From: Candidatus Hydrothermarchaeum profundi
GTDB taxonomy: Archaea; Hydrothermarchaeota; Hydrothermarchaeia; Hydrothermarchaeales; Hydrothermarchaeaceae
Direction: 5' to 3'
Length of the DNA stretch: 64,000 nt
NCBI GenBank assembly: GCA_002011125.2
Contig: MTMF02000009.1
Location: 1,084,989 to 1,148,988 of the forward strand
Within the stretch, counting starts at the first letter, position 1. The number at the start of each line of letters is the position of its first letter. A model generated the notes under the pieces. It worked only from the letters and a program-made list of their open reading frames with translations. It was not told where the DNA came from and ran no database searches. The position numbers were made by a program, and so were the translations under genes. This document shows, piece after piece, positions 57,878 to 64,000 of this stretch.

Positions 57878-58384
57878 ATGGATTTCCAGAAAGCTATAGA
57901 ATTTCATGGGCATAAATGCTTTGGTCTCGCTATAGGTTATAGGGTTTCTATTCTGGCTTTAGATATCTTAGGGGTAAGCAGGGCGAAAGGTGAAGAGTTA
58001 GTAGCTATAGTTGAGAATAAATCCTGTGCAATTGATGCAGTACAGATAATTACAGGATGTACTCTTGGCAGAGGAAATCTTCTTATTCGTGATTACGGGA
58101 AGCATGTTTATACCTTTGCTAAAAGACCCTCTGGTGAAGCCGTCAGGATTGCATTAAAATATGAAGCGTTTTCGACTATAAAAGATAAAAAAGCTAGAAT
58201 AAATAAGGTACTCAATGATATGGCTGAGGATTTATTTACTATAGAACTAAAAAAAATAGAGTTACCCTCAGAAGCAAGAACCTACCCCTCTATAAAATGC
58301 TCTTTATGCGGCGAGCCGGTTATGGAAACTAAAACTGTAAAGGTGGGAAATAAAATATTATGTATCCCCTGTGCTAAAGGATAA
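57878..58384 (+). CDS. FmdE-like protein
   Basis: FmdE family, named from the E subunit of formylmethanofuran dehydrogenase preparations but broader than methanogens. The N-terminal EFHGHKCFGLAIGYR carries the conserved His/Cys metal motif. The middle has CAIDAVQIITGCTLGRGNL. The C-terminus is a zinc ribbon (CSLCGEP and CIPC). About 168 residues. ATG 57878 is preferred over the TTG at 57863 because AGGTGA sits 4 nt before it. No Fmd/Fwd catalytic subunits are nearby, so a link to methanogenesis is not supported. Confidence 0.85.
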   Translation: MDFQKAIEFHGHKCFGLAIGYRVSILALDILGVSRAKGEELVAIVENKSCAIDAVQIITGCTLGRGNLLIRDYGKHVYTFAKRPSGEAVRIALKYEAFSTIKDKKARINKVLNDMAEDLFTIELKKIELPSEARTYPSIKCSLCGEPVMETKTVKVGNKILCIPCAKG

Positions 58385-58385
58385 T

Positions 58386-59171
58386 TCAACCTATATATCT
58401 CATCTCTTCATCTGAGGGTGGTCTTCTCTGTATCATGCCCATCTCTTCCATAATCTTCCTTTCCATCCTTTGGGCTTCTGCAACTCTCTTCTCCGCCTCT
58501 TTTGCTTTCTTTACTAATCTCGTCAAGTCCACCTCTATATTCAATAACCGCGTTAGAACTTCAAGGACAATTCTCGCAGCATTTGAATCAAGATAAAACC
58601 CAGAAGTCTCGCCCATCAAGCATGTTCCAGGTATCCCCCGTACTTTTGCTAGTCCTAATAATAACCCAGAAACCCCGACTATCTGTCCTAGACCCTCTCT
58701 TTTTACTATGACGTTAAGCTCCTCAAGTTTTGGTATCAAATCTTTATCAGTAACCGCTCCAAAAACTTTTGGTTTCTCTACGGTTCTCCCTACTCCTAAT
58801 CCGCCAAGAGTGTATACCCTGCTTATGTTTTGGCTTTCTACGACTTCTAATATTTTCTTGCTTAGTAGATATTGCCCTTCTGAAGTAGAGCTTTGAGTAT
58901 TCCCATCTACTATTATCAGGTCTTTTTGATCGCTCTCTTCAGCTTCCCAATAATAGAATTCATTTTTCATAGTTTCTATCAAACCACTTCTCCTAACGAG
59001 CACCTGCGGCGGGAAGAGGTCTGAATGTAATATAGCAAATTTTTTGGCTCTGAGTTCTACTATCAAATGTCTGGCTGCTATCTTCCCTACGTACCCTATA
59101 CCCGGTAGACCCTCTATTAATACAGGCCGATCCAGTTTTGGTTCATTGGTAATCTTAATCTCAAAACTCAT
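58386..59171 (-). CDS. PAC2-family proteasome assembly chaperone
   Basis: Archaeal PAC2/PbaA-PbaB type protein (261 aa). Early motif VLIEGLPGIGYVGKIAARHLI, then LHSDLFPPQVLVR, and TLGGLGVGR. A mid-domain GVSGLLLGLAKVRGIPGTCLMGETSG is characteristic. A charged C-terminal coiled segment (VKKAKEAEKRVAEAQRMERK) follows, and such C-termini in the family can carry proteasome-docking signals. Its ATG overlaps the Nop10 stop by four bases, the last gene of the translation operon. Confidence 0.88.
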   Translation of the reverse strand: MSFEIKITNEPKLDRPVLIEGLPGIGYVGKIAARHLIVELRAKKFAILHSDLFPPQVLVRRSGLIETMKNEFYYWEAEESDQKDLIIVDGNTQSSTSEGQYLLSKKILEVVESQNISRVYTLGGLGVGRTVEKPKVFGAVTDKDLIPKLEELNVIVKREGLGQIVGVSGLLLGLAKVRGIPGTCLMGETSGFYLDSNAARIVLEVLTRLLNIEVDLTRLVKKAKEAEKRVAEAQRMERKIMEEMGMIQRRPPSDEEMRYIG

Positions 59172-59326
59172 TTTTCTGCCTCCAATTTGAGTTTTCTTCT
59201 ATATTTCCCATATGGGTCAAGCGGGGAAAATTTAGGCGGATGAGCACTAGAAGTTGCATTGCCACATTTCTTACAATTTTCTTGTAACGTATAAATCTTG
59301 CAATTTTTGCAATATTTTATTTTCAT
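59168..59326 (-). CDS. nop10: Nop10, H/ACA ribonucleoprotein subunit
   Basis: A 52-residue protein read from the minus strand, starting MKIKYCKNCKIYTLQENC with a zinc ribbon (Cys 6, 9, 18, 21) and the hallmark SAHPPKFSPLDPYGKYRR. Nop10 joins Cbf5, Gar1 and L7Ae in guiding pseudouridylation. It overlaps both neighbours by four bases (ATGA), giving a tightly coupled aIF2-alpha-nop10-PAC2 unit that is conserved in archaea. Confidence 0.95.
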   Translation of the reverse strand: MKIKYCKNCKIYTLQENCKKCGNATSSAHPPKFSPLDPYGKYRRKLKLEAEK

Positions 59327-60117
59327 TTTTGTTCCCTTAAAAACTTCCCCATTCCACCGAGTTTTTGTATCTCTGATATCGCTCTTTCAGCACATTTTCT
59401 AAGGGCCTCTTCAGCCGATTTGTAGTCAGGCGAAGTTACATTTATACTGAATCGTGGAGATTTTATGTACTTCACTTCGATCTTGGAATTTCCATAATTT
59501 TCATTCTTTGCAGTAATTAGGGCTTTTTTAATACGATCCACTCCATCTGGCTTATAGCATCTGAGATCCAAGTACCCTGTTATATTAACTGAGGGTAATA
59601 CTATATTTTCTTTGGCTACCGCAGTTACGATTTTTTTCCATTCTTCAGGAATTTTAAGACCCTTCAAAGCTTCTTCACCAGCAATTATGATCTCCTCAAG
59701 ACCAGTATAGACTTCGCCAAATCTATCTTCAAGCTTAAAACCCACCGCCTCGTAAGCTTCGTCTAGAGTCTTACCAATCTTTTTTGCAGCTATTTCTAAG
59801 AGTTTTTCTGCTTTTTGAGCCCTTTTCCATTCCATCATTTTATTCTTTCTCTGGGCATCACTAACCCTCCGCACAGATAAGTCGATATGGCCCTTCTTGG
59901 GGTCTACGCTTAAGACCTTGGCCACAGTCTTTTGACCTTCTCTAACAAAGTCACGGATATTTTTAATCCAGGTCGAAGCTACTTCAGAGATGTGGATAAA
60001 GCCCTCTTTCCCTTGATATTCATCTAGCTTTGCGAAGGCTCCATGAGAAAATACCTTGGAGATCGTACAGATTACCAAATCATTCTCACTTGGAAATGGG
60101 CTCTTTTTCTTAACCAA
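59323..60117 (-). CDS. Translation initiation factor aIF2 alpha subunit
   Basis: A 264-residue aIF2-alpha. S1/OB domain at about 12-86 (GAFAKLDEYQGKEGFIHISEVA, then KGHIDLSVRRV), helical domain at about 90-170 (RAQKAEKLLEIAAKK), and an alpha/beta C-terminal domain binding the gamma subunit (SPRFSINVTSPDYKSAEEAL). It forms the aIF2 trimer bringing initiator tRNA to the ribosome. Start is TTG 60117, four bases after the S27e stop, and no in-frame ATG fits the domain better. Confidence 0.93.
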   Translation of the reverse strand: MVKKKSPFPSENDLVICTISKVFSHGAFAKLDEYQGKEGFIHISEVASTWIKNIRDFVREGQKTVAKVLSVDPKKGHIDLSVRRVSDAQRKNKMMEWKRAQKAEKLLEIAAKKIGKTLDEAYEAVGFKLEDRFGEVYTGLEEIIIAGEEALKGLKIPEEWKKIVTAVAKENIVLPSVNITGYLDLRCYKPDGVDRIKKALITAKNENYGNSKIEVKYIKSPRFSINVTSPDYKSAEEALRKCAERAISEIQKLGGMGKFLREQK

Positions 60118-60121
60118 GTTA

Positions 60122-60310
60122 TCACTCCAGTACTGAAACTATTTTTGTCATTATACGTGCTTTGCCCCCAAGAGGTTCCGCTAATGTCTTCCCACAAATT
60201 AAGCATTTTACTTTACTTGCAGCTGATCCGAAAATAACCTGCTCATTGCCACAGTCAGAGCACTTGACTCTTAAGAATCTACTTCGGGGTTGAGATATTA
60301 ATTCCTCCAT
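60122..60310 (-). CDS. rps27e: Small ribosomal subunit protein S27e (eS27)
   Basis: A 62-residue zinc-ribbon ribosomal protein. CSDCGN and CLICGK form the zinc site. FLRVKCSDC and a C-terminal [14 protein letters not shown] fit the family. Its start directly follows the L44e stop, with only one base between. Confidence 0.95.
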   Translation of the reverse strand: MEELISQPRSRFLRVKCSDCGNEQVIFGSAASKVKCLICGKTLAEPLGGKARIMTKIVSVLE

Positions 60311-60311
60311 A

Positions 60312-60593
60312 TCACGCCTCCTCTATTTCTAGTTTCTTTATCCGGAAACCTTCGACGCTATGAGATTTCTTACATTCTTTGCATCTCAATATTAAACTGA
60401 CTTTTTTAGTGGGTTTACCAGCACCTTTTAGCTGGGGGCGTGGAAATCCTCCATATCCTTTCATAACCCGTCTAAATTGTCTCTGTCCTGCTTTAAGTTC
60501 ACTAGCTTTTCTTTTTTTAACTCTCAGAACCTCATGGATAGTATGGGCCTTACATGAAGGGCAATAGGTCCTTTTTTCTCTTGGCATCTTCAT
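60312..60593 (-). CDS. rpl44e: Large ribosomal subunit protein L44e (eL42)
   Basis: A 93-residue basic zinc-binding ribosomal protein. [16 protein letters not shown] at the start and LRCKECKK at about 71 give the four zinc cysteines, and [11 protein letters not shown] is the conserved central loop. It is first in the L44e-S27e-aIF2-alpha-nop10-PAC2 operon. A TATA-like stretch on the minus strand (about 60628-60640) and GAGG before the ATG mark its start. Confidence 0.95.
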   Translation of the reverse strand: MKMPREKRTYCPSCKAHTIHEVLRVKKRKASELKAGQRQFRRVMKGYGGFPRPQLKGAGKPTKKVSLILRCKECKKSHSVEGFRIKKLEIEEA

Positions 60594-60656
60594 AGTAAAA
60601 ACCTCAATTCACTTGCGTTGTATAACTAATATAAATATTATGGTAGTTCTACTTCG

Positions 60657-61661
60657 CTATCTCCTTGATAAGAGGGCCCCAATTGCTCCTATAGCTGTGC
60701 ATGTTTCCAAAGGAACCCCTTTGCCGGTGATTTCAAGATGTCTGCGTGCACTAGCGAGAATATGTTTTGGTAGCCCCTGTCCTCCAAGTCCTATTAAAAT
60801 GCAAAGGACATTGTTGTCTTGTACGATTTCGGTTAGACTCGTACTCTTCTTTTGATCTGGGTTAGAAGTGGTTGCGACTATCTCTCCTAAATGAGGTGGT
60901 ATGCTTTTTAGATCTTTTATTATAAATAATCTACCCTCTTCTTTAAGTCTCCTAATGAAACTCTCTCCTTCCCCGATTTTACTTTCTGCTTCTACTATTG
61001 AGATAACTTCTCCTGTATTCGATGCTGGAAATCCTATGAGACATAGATTTAAATCAAAAGCGTAGCATACAGGAGCCGCTCTCGCAATAGCTCTAATTAG
61101 GGGATCTCTAAGTTTTTTGCCTTTATAAGTGTTAAATAAAGCCAGCGTAATTTTTTTAGCTTTTCCAGTTTTAGGATAATAAATTAGGTCTTTACTCTTT
61201 TTAAAGCTATCCTCTGAATAATTTTCCTTAATCTTATTGGATATATCTGGTATTTTAATACCAAGCAATGTAAGCCTTCTTGAAATTGTTTTTAAAATTT
61301 TTTGTTTTTGTTTAGGGTCGTTTATTGTTAATATTTTATCAATCGGTTTACTATAATCCTTCTCTCCAGCTTTAGACATCTCTATTATTATATGTTCTAG
61401 AATCTCGGCACGTCTCCATTCTTGTGGAACTTCTTCGGCAGCTTCTAATGCCATAGAAAAAATATTAGAGCTTTTCAGGTTTACATCCGCCATTCTTCTA
61501 GCTATCCATGAGAGAGCCTGAGCTTTATAGTATGGCTCAGCAATGTCAGAAGCCTTAATAATTAAAGGCTCGAAATTTTTTGCAGGACCTGTTATTTTTT
61601 TTGCGGTTCTTTTTAGAGAGCGAGCATATGATGGCCAATGTGGCAATTTCTTTCTTCTCAT
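60657..61661 (-). CDS. DUF531 protein with helical-repeat N-terminus
   Basis: A 334-residue archaeal protein. Residues 1-150 are alpha-helical repeats (YYKAQALSWIARRMADV, WRRAEILEHIIIEM). Residues about 165-334 are the DUF531 domain (KITLALFNTYKGKKLRDPLIRAIARAAPVCYAFDLNLCLIGFP ... GLGGQGLPKHILASARRHLEITGKGVPLETCTAIGAI, seen in short sections), whose deep-trefoil look suggests a SPOUT-like methyltransferase fold. No experimental function is known to me. It lies upstream of, and in the same direction as, the L44e operon, about 60 bp away. Confidence 0.75.
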   Translation of the reverse strand: MRRKKLPHWPSYARSLKRTAKKITGPAKNFEPLIIKASDIAEPYYKAQALSWIARRMADVNLKSSNIFSMALEAAEEVPQEWRRAEILEHIIIEMSKAGEKDYSKPIDKILTINDPKQKQKILKTISRRLTLLGIKIPDISNKIKENYSEDSFKKSKDLIYYPKTGKAKKITLALFNTYKGKKLRDPLIRAIARAAPVCYAFDLNLCLIGFPASNTGEVISIVEAESKIGEGESFIRRLKEEGRLFIIKDLKSIPPHLGEIVATTSNPDQKKSTSLTEIVQDNNVLCILIGLGGQGLPKHILASARRHLEITGKGVPLETCTAIGAIGALLSRR

Positions 61662-61688
61662 TTTTTAGAACTCACATAAACACTTTTG

Positions 61689-62705
61689 TTATGAATCAAA
61701 ATAGGGATACCCCCTTATAGGAATTATAGTACCACATCTTGGACATTTATTCCCCTCCAGATGCCACTCGACTATCCCATAGCCTTCTCTCCTTATTAAC
61801 AACTTCTTACATTTTTCGCAATACGTATTCTTTCCTGGATGTGAAAAGATATTTTCTAGATACACATATTTTAGCCCTTTACTATATGCTAGATTTAATG
61901 CCTTCTCCATAATTTTTTCAGAAGGCGAATCAATTTTGTCCATTTTATAGCTTGGAAAGAATCTCAACAAGATCAGTGGAGAGTCAGCTTTTTTACTTAA
62001 ATGTATAGCTTCAGAAAGATTTTTTTCGTCATCATTAAAGCCGGGTATTATAACATAAACCAGCTCCAAATGCGTATTTTTACTTTTAAAAATATCTATT
62101 AAACGTAATAAATGAGTGTTATTAAATTTAAATCCACATACTTTAGAATAGAACTCTTGGTTACCCTTCACAGTCAAGGCAACCGCGTCTATATACTCAC
62201 AGATGGTTTTCAAGCCTTCAGGGGATATCAGTCCGTTAGTGGCAAATACGTTTAGGAGCCCATTTCCTTTAGCAAGCTCCATTATCTTAGCGTAGTATTC
62301 TATATTAAGAGTAGGCTCTGAATGGGTATATACTACACCTCTGCACTTCAGTTGTTTAGATGCTTCAACTATTTTATCGGCTTTAATATACTCCGCTCTA
62401 AATTCTTCCGGTTCTACTTGTGTTATACTCCAGGTTAAACAAAAAGCACATTTTAAGTTGCAACCAAAACTTCCTACAGTGATAAATCTGTGGTTAGGGT
62501 AAAAATGGTATAAAGGAGTTTTTTCAATGTAATCTGTGCTGAAACTTGAAAGCTTCTCATAGATTGTATTGTAAAGTTTTCCTTTTACATTAATTCTAAC
62601 CTTACAGAATCCTCTCTCACCCTCTTTTAAAAAACAATAGTGAGTACATAGCCGACAGTTTACTATGTTGTTTTTAAAAGAGCGATAACAGCAAGCTTCT
62701 TCCAT
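61689..62705 (-). CDS. AmrS-type radical SAM protein with extra cysteine and zinc-ribbon domains
   Basis: A 338-residue radical SAM protein of the AmmeMemoRadiSam-system (AmrS) family. An N-terminal Cys-rich region (two adjacent Cys, NCRLCTHYC, GFCKVR) precedes the cluster motif CNLKCAFC (Cx3Cx2C). The SAM-binding portion has VVYTHSEPTLNIEYY, then NVFATNGLIS. The C-terminus carries a rubredoxin-like ribbon (CEKCKK and CPRCGTIIP). The AmmeMemoRadiSam partner proteins (AMMECR1, Memo-like) are not in this window. The substrate is unknown. It runs in the same direction as the DUF531 gene. Confidence 0.8.
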   Translation of the reverse strand: MEEACCYRSFKNNIVNCRLCTHYCFLKEGERGFCKVRINVKGKLYNTIYEKLSSFSTDYIEKTPLYHFYPNHRFITVGSFGCNLKCAFCLTWSITQVEPEEFRAEYIKADKIVEASKQLKCRGVVYTHSEPTLNIEYYAKIMELAKGNGLLNVFATNGLISPEGLKTICEYIDAVALTVKGNQEFYSKVCGFKFNNTHLLRLIDIFKSKNTHLELVYVIIPGFNDDEKNLSEAIHLSKKADSPLILLRFFPSYKMDKIDSPSEKIMEKALNLAYSKGLKYVYLENIFSHPGKNTYCEKCKKLLIRREGYGIVEWHLEGNKCPRCGTIIPIRGYPYFDS

Positions 62706-62737
62706 AGATTAAGACATCTATTTAACTTTAAGAAACT

Positions 62738-63928
62738 TCACATTAATTTGCTTAAGAAATAGCTAATAAGTTTCTCAGGTTTTTCTTGATCGGCTTCTAT
62801 GGTCAAGAAAGGTATGTCCACTCGAGATTTAATCTCACGATATGCATTGTAGACAGCTGAAGTCCCAAAGGGGCATTGCTTATTATATATTACTGCATCG
62901 ATCTCGTGGTATTTTATAAGATCTAGAAAGTCCCTTGCGGTTTCCTTGATTGTACCCATTCCAGAATGTCCTGCGTACCATTTAGCGAGAGCTCTGAGAG
63001 GGTCAGAATCGTCTTTTATTAGCTTTCTATGAGAAGTAAATCTCTGGTAGGGCCATCCCGCCGTAACAATACCCTTACTCTCCTCTATCGCATAGAGGAA
63101 CTCATTTCTAAAGCCTCCTGCGAGTAGGATTTTTTTACCCTCATATCCAATTCCTTGTTCTACCCTCTCTTTAAGTTCATTTTTAAGGATATAGCACGCC
63201 CCGAGTAATTCCTGCGTTATGCCTCCGATATAGTCTGTACATATTACCTTCAAGTTGTAGATGTCAAAACTTTTAAGTGGATGGGGCTCTTGTTTTACTA
63301 GATTATCGATTTCCTGAAACACTCGTGTGACATCGTTTGTAAGTTCAATGCTCTGCTGAAGGCTTTCATCTGTTATTTCTGTGCCGGCTAGTTTCTCTAA
63401 TTTATCTTTTAAATAGCACAGTTTATCATATATGGCTCTTTCCCTCTCCTTCCTTGTGAGACCTTCCTCAATTTCTATAAAATCAAATTCCCATTCCTGG
63501 CCAATTTTACGTAGCAGTATATTCCACTCTGGGATCTTCGGCACGAAATCTGTTATCACTAGATCATACCCGGGGCATGCACCTAAAATGGGGGACCCAG
63601 CAGCACCGCTAACATATCTACATACGCATTCTCCGATTCCAAAATGATAAATCCACTTGCTGAGTTTATAATCTCCTTTTATAATCGTTCTATTTAAGTC
63701 CTCTCTCCTCTTGTATATTATTGAAAAAACGTTAGCTGCTCTCAATACCTCTATTGGAGGATTAGCGAGGGTACCTACAACTTTTCCGCCTTTTTTAATA
63801 TGTTTTGCCCAGTTGTCCCACACACTGGCATTATGCTGGTAAATTAGTCTTATTCCCTCTAATTCTCTGATATCGCTGTAGAGAGGTAGAGCTTTTTCAT
63901 CTACTGAAAGAGCAGTTCTTGAGTACAT
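62738..63928 (-). CDS. 2-hydroxyacyl-CoA dehydratase subunit D-like protein (HgdC/BcrC family)
   Basis: About 396 residues with the family pattern for the Fe-S subunit of 2-hydroxyacyl-CoA dehydratases or benzoyl-CoA-reductase-like enzymes. Candidate cluster cysteines are in ECVCRYVSG, LGACPGYDLVITD and the C-terminal KQCPFGTSAVYNAY. Other family segments are GKVVGTLANPPIEVLRA near the start and GKKILLAGG at about 255. The second subunit and the ATPase activator are not visible, so the reaction is uncertain, and it could be a related reductase. I start at ATG 63928, with GGAGAGG upstream, not the TTG three codons before. Confidence 0.75.
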   Translation of the reverse strand: MYSRTALSVDEKALPLYSDIRELEGIRLIYQHNASVWDNWAKHIKKGGKVVGTLANPPIEVLRAANVFSIIYKRREDLNRTIIKGDYKLSKWIYHFGIGECVCRYVSGAAGSPILGACPGYDLVITDFVPKIPEWNILLRKIGQEWEFDFIEIEEGLTRKERERAIYDKLCYLKDKLEKLAGTEITDESLQQSIELTNDVTRVFQEIDNLVKQEPHPLKSFDIYNLKVICTDYIGGITQELLGACYILKNELKERVEQGIGYEGKKILLAGGFRNEFLYAIEESKGIVTAGWPYQRFTSHRKLIKDDSDPLRALAKWYAGHSGMGTIKETARDFLDLIKYHEIDAVIYNKQCPFGTSAVYNAYREIKSRVDIPFLTIEADQEKPEKLISYFLSKLM

Positions 63929-64000
63929 GTAAGACAACCCTATTAACCTCTCCTCTACGTCTATCTATCTAGCTATTTCTTGGATGATTATTGTATAAAA

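Noticed and set aside
57878-58384. Evidence for methanogenesis from the FmdE-like gene
   Set aside because: FmdE-like proteins occur widely outside methanogens, and no catalytic Fmd/Fwd or mcr genes are present here.

Overview
The window is AT-rich archaeal chromosome. The evidence is the run encoding ribosomal proteins L44e and S27e, aIF2-alpha, Nop10 and a PAC2 chaperone, together with archaeal lipid reductase, preQ0 (archaeosine pathway) genes, several RAD55/KaiC-like ATPases, DUF366, DUF531, DUF835 and DUF1786 families, TATA-type promoters close to start codons, and heavy use of ATA and AGA codons. The family mix points to a euryarchaeote-like lineage. Nothing in the window is a diagnostic methanogenesis gene, and I cannot name the lineage from sequence alone.

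Region 1 (1-9350) is an accessory or regulatory block. It holds the tail of an unknown gene, a 1963-residue membrane-anchored Ig-like surface protein, an AbrB-PhoU protein, a small winged-helix protein, and a RAD55-like ATPase. The ATPase is translationally coupled to a catalytically degraded, transposase-derived zinc-ribbon protein. Short sequence elements recur in the intergenic regions, including one copy upstream of the giant gene that follows.

Region 2 (9357-47208) is dominated by one uninterrupted 32.5-kb gene for a 10,835-residue protein, which takes up half of the window. It has a signal peptide, about 24 three-domain extracellular modules, further Ig-like domains, a Pro/Gly hinge, a juxtamembrane pair of domains, one membrane span and a C-terminal cytoplasmic HerA/FtsK-like ATPase. 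Downstream in the same direction are a short membrane protein that copies the juxtamembrane part of the giant (including a perfect 351-bp duplication), two long coiled-coil proteins and a CheR-type methyltransferase. I read this as a possible undescribed envelope-spanning contact or sensing machine: a very long surface rod mechanically tied to a cytoplasmic ATPase, with coiled-coil partners and a methyltransferase that might tune it. This is inference from architecture and linkage.

Region 3 (47247-49520) is a compact queC-DUF366-queE-queD operon making preQ0 for tRNA archaeosine. Region 4 (49531-53082) is a patchy stretch with a membrane HELGH protein, a RadC-family protein and an odd fusion of a degenerate CDP-alcohol phosphotransferase fold to two Ig-like domains and DUF835. 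Region 5 (53467-63928) is mostly housekeeping: DUF1786, a second RAD55 ATPase, geranylgeranyl reductase with its own small ferredoxin, a PHP-domain protein, an FmdE-like protein, the translation/proteasome-chaperone operon, a DUF531 protein, an AmrS-type radical SAM enzyme and a 2-hydroxyacyl-CoA dehydratase-like protein.
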